Positions 17,602-27,700 of a DNA stretch of 49,414 bases are shown here, in pieces. Origin of the DNA: Flavobacteriales bacterium (GTDB lineage: Bacteria > Bacteroidota > Bacteroidia > Flavobacteriales > Crocinitomicaceae); the NCBI GenBank assembly GCA_947375085.1, contig CANCEQ010000002.1, forward strand, positions 1 through 49,414, in the 5' to 3' direction. The notes under the pieces are model-generated. The model saw nothing but the letters and a program-made list of their open reading frames with translations. It was not told the DNA's origin and searched no databases. Each line of letters starts with the position of its first letter. The first letter of the stretch is position 1. The translations under genes and the position numbers were made by a program.

Positions 17602-17635
17602 AACAAAAAAGTCGCCACAACATTGGGGCGACTTT
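17602..17635 (-). terminator. Terminator of the heptad-repeat protein gene
   Basis: AAAGTCGCC (17608-17616) pairs with GGCGACTTT (17627-17635) around a 10-nt loop, followed on the minus strand by a T run. Confidence 0.8.
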
Positions 17636-17656
17636 AAATTCTTCGATTTTTGAAGA

Positions 17657-17998
17657 TTATTTCTTAGCAGGCTTTTCTTCTTTCATTTTAGCATCTTTCT
17701 TCATTTTAGAATCATCTGCTTTTAAATGTTTTGTATCAGCCTTCATTTTTTCCTTGTCAGCTTTCATTTTTTCTTTTAATCTAGCTTCTTCCTCCTTGTT
17801 TTTATCAGCCTTCGCTTTAGCTAACGCTTTTTCATCTGCTTTCAATTCTGCAGCGTCTTTTTTAATTTCTGCTTTATCAGCCTTTAAAGTCTCTTTATCT
17901 TCTTTCAAGATCGTTTTTTTATCTTTTTCCTGGGCAAACATAGTTGTACTTAAAAACATCAAGGCAACTATAAGTAATGATCTTTTCATATTTTCCAA
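17657..17998 (-). CDS. Small exported Lys/Ala/Asp-rich heptad-repeat protein
   Basis: This 113-residue protein has a Sec signal peptide (MKRSLLIVALMFLSTTMFAQ) and then about 85 residues made almost only of Lys, Ala, Asp and Glu. The mature part repeats every seven residues around the pattern (L/M/I)K(A/K)D(K/A)xx, for example LKADKAE, IKKDAAE, LKADEKA and later MKADKEK, MKADTKH. This predicts one long amphipathic helix or coiled coil in the periplasm. I recognise no family; a small periplasmic coiled-coil or LEA-like protein fits. M1 (17998) and M4 (17989) are both possible starts, and M4 makes the better signal peptide. It has its own terminator. Confidence 0.75.
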   Translation of the reverse strand: MENMKRSLLIVALMFLSTTMFAQEKDKKTILKEDKETLKADKAEIKKDAAELKADEKALAKAKADKNKEEEARLKEKMKADKEKMKADTKHLKADDSKMKKDAKMKEEKPAKK

Positions 17999-18075
17999 TT
18001 ATTAAATGTTATATCTAGTTAAACTTAATATATGAAAAAAGGTTTCAATAAATACCATTAAATGAACAAATTAGA

Positions 18076-18107
18076 GTTTTTATCGATTTTTAATACGTTT
18101 TTATCGA
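18076..18107. repeat. Pair of 11-bp direct repeats, 21 bp apart
   Basis: GTTTTTATCGA occurs at 18076-18086 and again at 18097-18107, exactly two helical turns apart, in the gene-free stretch upstream of the heptad-repeat gene. It could bind a regulator, but AT-rich chance repeats are possible. Confidence 0.4.
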
Positions 18108-18249
18108 ATAAAAAATGAATTGTCGTAACTTTTAGACATGAAAAAATAGAGTTAATTTCTAATTATCGCATTTTGAAACATTTACACTTAACATTCAATA
18201 CTTATATCTAAAAAATAATTATTTTCCTCTCAAAATAGAAAAATAGCAC

Positions 18250-18280
18250 AAAAAAAAAGCGAGAACTTTGTTCTCGCTTT
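18250..18280 (-). terminator. Terminator of tRNA-Arg
   Basis: AAAGCGAGAAC (18256-18266) pairs with GTTCTCGCTTT (18270-18280) around a TTT loop, with a T run following on the minus strand. Confidence 0.8.
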
Positions 18281-18285
18281 TATTG

Positions 18286-18359
18286 TGACCCCGTTAGGAT
18301 TCAAACCTAAAACCTCTACAGCCGTAATGTAGTGCTCTATTCAGTTGAGCTACGGAGCC
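18286..18359 (-). tRNA. tRNA-Arg (anticodon ACG)
   Basis: The 74-base gene folds as a full cloverleaf: acceptor GGCTCCG / CGGGGTC with two G-T wobbles and discriminator A, D arm GCTC-AACTGAATA-GAGC, anticodon loop TTACGGC and T loop TTTGAAT. The anticodon A34 is presumably edited to inosine. It is odd in its core: position 19 is A rather than G and position 56 is T rather than C, and position 15 is A with T at 48. Both tertiary pairs are thus changed together, which argues for a working tRNA. CCA is not encoded. Confidence 0.93.
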
Positions 18360-18370
18360 TTTTCGTGGTG

Positions 18371-18400
18371 CAAAGATAGTGACTTTTTTCTTTTATACAA
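18371..18400 (-). promoter_or_regulatory. Promoter of tRNA-Arg
   Basis: On the minus strand TTG (18400-18398), a 19-bp spacer and TATCTTTG (18378-18371) match the Bacteroidota consensus. The -7 box ends 12 bases before the tRNA. Confidence 0.7.
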
Positions 18401-18468
18401 CTTTTTAAAAGCTTTTTTAAAGTAAAAAATTAAACCTATCTTAATTTAAAATTAATTTCTAGTTAAAA

Positions 18469-18741
18469 TTATTGAATTTCAGCAGAAAGACCTCTCTCCA
18501 ATAAAGCTGTACACATTGGTTCAAGCTTCTCGTACATTCCTCTTTTCACTTGACATTTACCATTGTGATGAATAATCCAAGTACATTGCTCAGCTTGAAT
18601 TTCAGTGTGCTTACAAACTTTTATTAAAGTTGCAATTACGTGATCAAATGAATTTACATCATCGTTGAATACAATTAAATCTTTTTGATCAATTAATTCC
18701 TCTAATAATAATTCTTCAGTACAAATTTCAGTTTGTGTCAT
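18469..18741 (-). CDS. clpS: ClpS, adaptor of the Clp protease
   Basis: This 90-residue protein delivers N-degron substrates to the ClpAP-type protease. The core begins with IVFNDDVNSFDHVIATLIKV, in which the Asn-Asp-Asp stretch and following helix form the N-degron pocket. It continues through CTWIIHHNGKCQVKRG to a final helix, LEPMCTALLERGLSAEI. The length is normal. It lies 52 bases beyond the end of the giant gene and has its own promoter in that gap, so it need not depend on transcription of the 9.3-kb gene upstream. Confidence 0.93.
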   Translation of the reverse strand: MTQTEICTEELLLEELIDQKDLIVFNDDVNSFDHVIATLIKVCKHTEIQAEQCTWIIHHNGKCQVKRGMYEKLEPMCTALLERGLSAEIQ

Positions 18742-18760
18742 CCTATTAATCTATTTTATA

Positions 18761-18792
18761 CAAAGGTAAACCAATAAAAGTTTACACTCAAA
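18761..18792 (-). promoter_or_regulatory. Promoter of clpS
   Basis: On the minus strand TTTG (18792-18789), a 20-bp spacer and TACCTTTG (18768-18761) match both boxes of the Bacteroidota consensus, with a leader of about 14 bases. Confidence 0.65.
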
Positions 18793-18793
18793 T

Positions 18794-21700
18794 CTATTTA
18801 TCTAATTTTTCTAAAATTGAGTCACCATTTGTCGACAACAATTCTTTTGCTTCAGCAATAGTTATACGTTCTCCTTTATAGTATGCAGTAACATATGCAT
18901 GTTTCACTCCTTTTTCTAATATTTCCTTACGTTTTGGTTCTGCTGCTTCGATTGAAGAATACATACCTGAAGAATAACGTAATTGACCATTTGGTAATTT
19001 TTTAGTAATCAAAGGCGTCACAAAATTCAATTGTTTTGAAGTTGCTGGTTTGCTGTATACACCTATCTGAACTGTGAAGAACAAGCCTAAATGCGCCTCA
19101 ACTGCTTTTGCAGGAACAGCTCCTGGTGCTTTATTGTAAGCTGAAACTTCTTCTTTAGTTGTTGTTACTTTTGGAGTTGTTTTAGCAACCTCAGCCTTTA
19201 CAGTTTCCTTATTACTAACAGAAGCCAAAAGTTCAGTATCAATTTTCTCTAAAATACCTTCTCCCTTTTGTTTCAATAATTGAGAAGCTTGAGACAATGT
19301 CAAACGCTCACCTTTATAATAAGCAGTTACAAATGCATCTTTTACACCTTTTCCTCTTGCCTCATCTTTTTTAGGTTTAGCTGCATCAACAGAACTAAAC
19401 ATTCCAGTTGAATAGCGAATTTGTCCATTTGGTAATCGTTTCGAAACTATTGGATCGATGTTTTTTAATTGATGTGGTGTTGCTGGTTTGTTATATACCC
19501 CTACTTGCACAGTATAAAACAATCCTAAATGAGCTTCTGCTGGTATCGCTTTTGCTGCACCTGGTGCATCGTTGTATGATAAGTCATTTGTATTCGTTTC
19601 TTTAGAAACTGGTGTTTTTGCCATTGCAATAACAAACTCTCTACTATCTGTCGAAATACATTGACCTGACAACTCTAATTTACGAGCATCAGCCAAAGCA
19701 ATTCTTTCATCATCACAATAAGCTACAATAAATGCATCTGCATATCCTAATGCTTTTACTTGAGAAAAAGCTTCATCTACAGTTTTACTATTATTGAAAT
19801 AACCAGCCATATATCTCGTTACACCACTCGCCAATTTTTCTCCAGACACAGGGTTAAAAGATTTATACATGTCTTGAGGTATTGGTTTAGAGAATGCGCC
19901 AACTTGAATTCTATAAACTAAACCTGCAGGATTTTTAATATTTACAGGAATTGGATTTGATGCTGAATAAGTATTAATCGGAGTTGAAGCTTCTACTACT
20001 TTTAAGCCAACAGCAGGTGTTCTTTGTTGTTCAATTAATGCTAAATTCTCATTGAATTCTGGTTCAACACCTCTTTTAACTAAATTCTGCATTTGAAGAG
20101 CGGTAGTTGAATTTTTCGCTAAAACATCGTTTGCAATTTTTTGTTTTTCCTCCAATTCTGCCGTTAACTTCTTAAGTTCTTCCTCTACAATTTTAACATT
20201 ATCAACACTTTGTGTCACTTCCGCCTCTGATACATTTGAAGTCTTATCTAACGACATGCTTATCGTTTCTTTAGCTGACTGACGTTTTTGTGTCAATACA
20301 ACTTCTGTTTCAGCAATTTGTTTTTCAATTCTCAATGCTTTGTTCGCATTAATTGAATATTCTAAATACTCTTTTGAGGCAATTAATTGTTTCTCTTCAC
20401 CAAAAGTAACTGGTTGCTCTAATGCTTTTTCACTTACTGTTTTTGGAGCTTTTGGAGCTACAGCAATTTCAGTTAATTGTCTTTCAATTTCTTCCAATTG
20501 TTTTTCAATTAATGATTTTTCAGAAACCAATGCATCTTTTTTCTCAACTAGTGCTACTGCTTTTTTAGGTTTTAATCCTGCAATCTGAGTTTCAAGTTCA
20601 CCTACTTGCTTATCAATTTCTTCAATTTCAACAGTATAATTACGTTTTTTCTCTTCTAATTCTTCTTCAGAATCCAACGTCATTACTTTATCTTGAATAG
20701 CTGCTTTTGTTACATTTTCTTCTAAAGCGGCTACTACAATTTCATCTGCTTGGGATTGTTTTTCAATTGCTTGAGTTAACAATTCATTTTTGGCAATTGG
20801 ATTTTTCGTTTTATCAGATTTAGCAATTAAAGCATCAGCTTCTTTAGTCAATCTTTCATTTTGAGAATCTGCTAAATCTGCATTTACTTTTGAAATCTCA
20901 GATGTACTCGCTAATTTTTGTAATTGTGCCGATTTTGTTTCGTTATCTGCTTTACGAACAGTCAAATTCTCAGAAATTAATTTATTTGACTCTATGCTTT
21001 TATCAACTTGAACTTTTTTCAATTCTTTTTCTAAAGCTGATTTCTCTTTCTTAGTCAATGCTGGATTTGCCAATTGTTCTTTCAACAAATTCTCTTTATC
21101 AATAAGTGCTTTCAATTCAGGACTAGTCAATACAGAATTTTCAGTTGAATTTTCAAGATCATTTATTTTAGCGACTATTTTTTTCAACTTAATATCAGCT
21201 ATTTTCAATTCTGAATCCAAAATTGTTTTTTGATCTTTTAAATTTTGATCTTGAGGATTTGATGCTAAATCTGAATTATTTTTCTCAATCTTCGATTTTA
21301 ATACATCTGTATAAGCATTCACTACATTTTCTTGCGCTTTTAAATCATCAATTTCTGTGTATTCTTTTTCCAATTCACCTGCTGACTTTCCTAAAACCTC
21401 AGTTCTTAAAGCCAATGCTTTTGGATCTACAGAATTTGTTGGAACAGAAGTTTTACCATTTTGGTATTGCTCCTCTCTCTCTTTACTTTCCTTGATTTTT
21501 TGAACCAAAATTTGATTTTCAGCAGCTTTTTCTAAGTTAAACTCATTTGCTAAACTTTTTTCATTTTCAGAAACTTTCGCATTTAATTTTTCTTGTAATT
21601 TAACTTCTCTCGCTTTTAATTCTGAAGATTTTGAAGTAGAATTTGATAATTGAATTGAAAGTATTTCTGATTCAAATGTTGGATCTACTTTTGCCAATAA

Positions 21701-24700
21701 TGCAGATTGATCAATATCATGAGCTTCTAAGGTAATCGCCTGTTTTGTTAAATCATCTAATTTAGATTGACTCTCTAATTTAGTAGCAATCGCAACATTT
21801 AATTTTGTTTTTAAAGCTTCGTCTGAAGGTGCCTTTGTTACTTCTGATTTTACTTTTGCTTCATTATTAGTCAACGATGTAACCAAACTTTGTTCTTCTT
21901 TAATTAATTCTTGCAATTCTTTAGCATGATCATATTTCGCATCTTTGATTTTATCTACATTCGAAATGTAATCTGGCTTAACTTCAGAAATTAAATCTTC
22001 TTTTTGTTTTTCAGTAACCGAATTCGCTTTTAAAATTTCAATTTCTTTAGTTCTTTCTTCTATCACATTTTCAGCTAAAGTTTGTAATTCAATCATTTCA
22101 GTTTTTGATTTCTGTAACTCTTGATCTTTCGATTTTTTCTTTGCTGCAGTTGTTGTTAATTTAACTTGCTCTTTAATCTGAACCAATAATTCTTGATCTA
22201 ATTTCTGAAGTTCTTCTAACTTTTGAACTTGTGAATTTAAAGCGTGACCATTTATCTCTTCAACTTTTTCATTATAGTCAGGACTAAATTTTTCAATTAC
22301 ACCTGCCTTTTTAGCTAATGCATGATCTAAATCTGAGGGTGAAATAGACTTTTCTCTTTCTGAAATTGATTTCGCTACATCAATTTCAACAGCTTTTAAA
22401 CCTTCTAATTTTCTTTTATCTAAAGCATTTGTAGGATTTTCTGCAATTGACTTTTCTAATGACTGAATTTCTGATTGAACTTTCGTTAACAAATCTTTAT
22501 CCAATTCTTGTAATTGAATTGATTTTTCTCCGTCCAACAAATATTCATTCCCTTTAATTTCAGATACTTTTTCGTTATATGAAGAAGAAACAGATTCGAT
22601 TAACTCTAATTTGACTTTTGCATCAATCGTTGAACCAGAAGAAGCTATAACACTTTCTCTAGATGCTATTGAAGCTTCGATTTCAGATTTTACTGCATTT
22701 AAATTTTCTAATTGACTCACTGATGCTTTGTCATTTGGATTTTTCACTAATGCTTCTTCTATCGATTTGATTTCTTTATTTAAACCTTCAATTATTGAAT
22801 AATCCAATTCTTGCAACTTGTTCAATTTCTCAGAAACAGATAAATCAGTGTTATTGTTTATAGAGGCTACTGTTTTATCATATTTTGAATTTATCGACTT
22901 GATTACATCCGCTTTTACCTTCTCATCTATAGGCTTCTTAACAGATGCTAAAATAATATCTTGTTGAGCTATTTTATTATCAAGTTCAGATTTCAACTCT
23001 GATAAATCAGCTTCTTTTTTACTTAATTGTTCATTTGAAGGATCATTTTTTAAAGAAGACTCCACTTTTGAAATCTCTTTTGCAATTGAAGTTACCAAAT
23101 CTTTATCTAAAGCTTGAATTTCAGCTGTTTTTTCAGTTGATGAAAGAATTGAATTAGCATTTATCTCATCTACTTTTTCATTATAAGTTGAATTAATACT
23201 TTCAATTAAATTTGATTTCTCATTTTCAGATAAAGCAGTATTTTCAGTTGAAACAGCAACTTCAGAAGATGAATTTAATTTAGTTTCTAAATCTGATTTG
23301 ATTGTTTTTAAATCTATTTCTTTTTTCAATAAAGCAGCGTTTTTAGAATCTGTTTTTAAAGATGCTTCCACTTTATTCAACTCAGAATTAACCTCATTTA
23401 ACAACCCCTTATCTAATTTTGAAAGTTCATCCAATTTTTGAGATGTCGATAACGAAGTATTTGAATTTATAGAACTTACATTTTCATTGTACTTTGAATT
23501 AATTGACTCAATAATTGCTTCTTTTTCTTTTGATGTCAACGCAACTGCATTTAAAGTTGGTGTTGAATTAGATTCTCTTGCAGAAATTTGAGATTCAAGT
23601 TCAGATTTCACCTTTTTAAGATCTGATAAATCTCTTATTAACTGAGGATCAGGATTGTTTTTAATGTTATTTTCTAAAGCTAAAATTTCCTTATTGATAA
23701 GTGATATTAACTCTTTATCCGCTTTTTGTAACTCTTCAGTCTTATCTGATTCTGCTAACTTTGAATTCGATTTTATTTCAGCAACTTTAACGTTATACAT
23801 CGGACTTAATCCATCAATAATATCGTTTTTAGCTTTTTCAGATAAAGGTTGATTTGAAGCTAACAATGCATTTTCTCTTGAAGAAATAATTGTCTCAACA
23901 TCTGTTCGAACAGCTTTTAAATCAGTTTCTTTTTTAATCAAATTAGCATCCGAAGGATTTTCTTTAAGTGAATTTGAAACACTTGCTATTTCTTTGTTTA
24001 AATTGGCTACTAATTCCTTATCTAACAACTGAAGCTGGTTTAATTTTTCAATTTCACTTAAATTTTTATTCCCATTAATCTGATTTACTTTTTCATTATA
24101 AGTAGAATTAACGGATTCAATTAAATTCTCTTTACCTTTTGAATCTAAAGTTGAATTAGAAGTTACTAATTTAGAATCTGAAGATAATTTAGATTCTCTA
24201 TTCCCCATTTCGATCTCTAATTCAGAACGAATAGATTTTAAATCAGAAATTTTCTTTTTTGCTAATTCATCTGTAGGATTTAATTTTAAATTATTCTCAT
24301 TTAATGTAATCTGCTTATTTATGGACAATACAAGTTTTTCATCCAATTGTTGTAATTGAGTCAGTTTTTCGTTTTCAGAAAGTGAAGAATTTGATTTCAC
24401 CTCTGCAACCTGCTCATTATAAGTTGAATTAATTGATTCAATTATCGTTTCCTTTCCTTTTGAATCTAAAACAGTTTCAGTTGTTACAGAAGTGGTTGGA
24501 TTTGAAGTTGAAGCTGTTACAATTTGAGATTCTCTTGTATTTACTTTTTCTAGAATTTCAGATTTAACAATAGACAAATCTGCTAGTTTTTTAGATAAAG
24601 ATGCATTTGCAGGATTTTGCTGCAAAGAAGTTGAAAGACTTGCACTAACCTCATCTATAGAGTTTAATAATGATTTATCTAGCTGTTGAAGTTGGTTTAA

Positions 24701-27700
24701 TTTTTCACTTGCTGACAAATTCGAATTCGAATTAATTTCAGCTAATTTTTCATTATAAGTTGAATTAACAGATTCAATTAACGATTCTTTAGTCTTTGAA
24801 TCTAACACTTTCGGTGTCTCTGGCTGATTTGATTTTACTGGTGTATTTACATCTGAAGAATTTGAAGTTGTTTTTGCGCTTGAAACATCAGGATTCGAAG
24901 CATTTGATGCTATTAAAGAAGAAAGTTGTTTTTCTCTATTAACTACTTTAGCTTCAACTTCTGTTCTAACAGTTTTTAAATTTTCTAACTTGTTTAATAA
25001 AAGTGCATCTGTAGGATTCGTTTTTAATGCTTCTTCAACTGAACCTATTTCTTTATTTAAAGCTGAAACCAATGATTTATCAGCTGCTTGTAACTGATTT
25101 AATTTTTCAGTCTCTGATAAATTTCCGTTTGAATTAATGGAAGCTAACGTTTCGTTATAAGCTGAATTGACATTTTCAATTAAACTCTCTTTCCCTTTTG
25201 AATCCAATGGTTCAATACGTGTATTAGCAGTAGCAACAGAAGATTGATTTGTATTTTCAGTCGCTCCATTCTTTTCAACGATTGTCTGATTAGCAGGAGT
25301 TTCAATCGATGTGGATGAATCAACTTTCGATTGATTAGTAACATCATTCGAACTTGAATTCGTTTGCTGACCTGAACTCGAATTTGCTAAATCATCAGCA
25401 ATTATAGTTGAACCATCATCTCCTTCTGGTAAGTCTAATGAAGAAGAAACTAATGTTTTAGCAGTTTGAAGAGCTTCTAATTTTCTAGCTAATTCAGGAT
25501 CATTAGGATTTGATTTTAATGCTTTTTCAGCATTTGTTATCTCATTATTAATTGAACCTAATAATTCACGGTCTAATGCTTTTAAACGATTTGCTTTTTC
25601 TTGTGGTGAAAGTGTCGCATCCGCTTTAATTCTATCAGATTTTGTTCTAGAATTTGATGCAACTGGTCCCAAATCTTTTTCTAAATCCTCGTAATCAACC
25701 GCTTTTACATCTGGACTTGTAAGAACCAATTGTGCAATTTGTTCACTTATTTTTGATCTTACTTCAGAAGAATTAGTTGAATTTGATGATTGTAAAGCAG
25801 CATCCAACTCTTCTTTAGTAATAACTTTAGGAGTTTGAACTGCATAAATCGCTTCTAAAATATCTACTTGTTTTCTAATAGAAGATCTTTCCTCAACTTT
25901 ATCTTTTAAACCTAAGCCATTGAAATTTCTTTCTTCAGCAATCATTGTACGTTCATTACGTTTTGCTTTTATTGTAGCATCAATCTCTTCGATTTGTTTC
26001 TTTTTAGCTCCTTCTTTTGAACGTTCTAACTCACCAATTTCAGAATCAATTTTTCTTAAATCACGATCATATTGGTCATCTTTTGGTTGAAGTTTAGCAA
26101 TTTCTTCATCTAACAATAACCCTCTTTCAATTAATTCTTGAAGAGGATCTAAATTTTTAGTTTCTACTATACGTTTAATATCATCTTTATTATCAGCTAA
26201 ATAAGCATAGGCCTCTGCTTGCTTATTTTCTTTCATTAAGTCATTAAAATGTTCTGAAAATTTAGCTATTTCAGCTGTAACTTCTGAAGACCCCTTTGTT
26301 GTCGTCTTTGAAAGTGAATCTGCTAGATGCAAACTTTTCACATTCAGTGCTTTTAATTCTTCTTGAATTTTTAAAGAACGTTCTGCTTCTTTTAAATATT
26401 TATATTTCCTTTTGTCGTTTGGAGCAGAATTCGCTTTGTCGATTTTATCTTTAATTAAGCCGTCTAATCGTTTAATTTCTGTTGTATGTTCTATAACCTG
26501 AGCATAAATTTTATTCTCTATGTCTTTTGTTCCTCCTTCTGCTTTTTTAGCGTCTTTGACTTTCTCATCCAATAAATAACCAACCTCAACTAAAGATAAT
26601 TTATCTAAACCTAATACTTTTAAAATTTCCCTATCTTTTAACTCTTTATCCATTCGAGCCAACTCTTCGGCAGAAACGTTTGGTTTAAGTTCAGATTTCA
26701 TTTTAATCACTTGAGCAAATACTCCTTGTGGATCTTCAACCTCTTCATTAAACAAATCGATAACTCTCACGTTTTCAGCATCTCCTTGTTGTTCGTGAAT
26801 TATTTTTTGTTTTAAAGGTTTGAATTCTTTTTGGAACGGAATAGAAGCTAGGTATTTAAACTCTTGTTTATTTTCTCCAACTTTAATTGTGAATTCATAC
26901 TTACCCCCTTTTGGAAAGGTAATCAAATAAACCCCTTTTTCATTTGAATTGAAATTTCCGATAAATTCACCATTAGAATAATCTTTCACATCAATAAAAA
27001 CCTTTTTCATCTGTGGATTTATAGTTGAATTAAACTCACCTTTAATTACAGACATATTTAAAGGTACACGATCTACTCTTACTTTATAGACAAATAATTT
27101 TCCCTCTTCACTTTGCCTGTTGGATCCGAAATATGCATTTTTATTCAAAGAATCGACAACATAGAACAAATCATCATTTGGTGAAGAAACTGCAAAATCC
27201 ATATTTTCTGCCTTTCCAAACATATCCGTTTCTGCATCGTATTTACATCTAAAAACATCAAATCCTCCCATCGAATTATGACCTTTTGAACTGAAATATA
27301 AGTACTGACCATCCGGATGCATATATGGATAATCTTCATCAAAATTTGTATTTACATCTCCTTTTAATGCTTGAGGCAATCCCCAACCTCCGGTAGGAAG
27401 TCTTCTTTGCACATAAATATCTTTACCAGTTTTACCATTTTCACCATAACTTGAATAATAAATAACGGTTGGATTTGCAGGGAAATGTATTAAAGGCACA
27501 TGGGCTTTCTTCTCATCAATTTTAGTTTGAAACTCAGCTGTAACCAATAGGTTTCCACCAATATCACTTAAATCATAGATTCGAAAAAACTTATCTTTTT
27601 CAATTTCTTTTTTATCTAAAACAATCATTTCTGTAATTGTGGTAATTAATTTTTTACCATTTTCACACATTTCAATTTGACGTTTTACATCAAAAGATGG

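Noticed and set aside
19408..19605. Plus-strand open frames opposite the giant gene
   Set aside because: Several frames of 60-90 codons exist opposite this gene, but all are in antisense to a clear coding sequence and none resembles a protein family.
21480..25680. Repeated DNA as a CRISPR array or satellite
   Set aside because: The period of about 303 bp is a multiple of three, the frame stays open throughout, and the copies differ mostly as protein repeats do.
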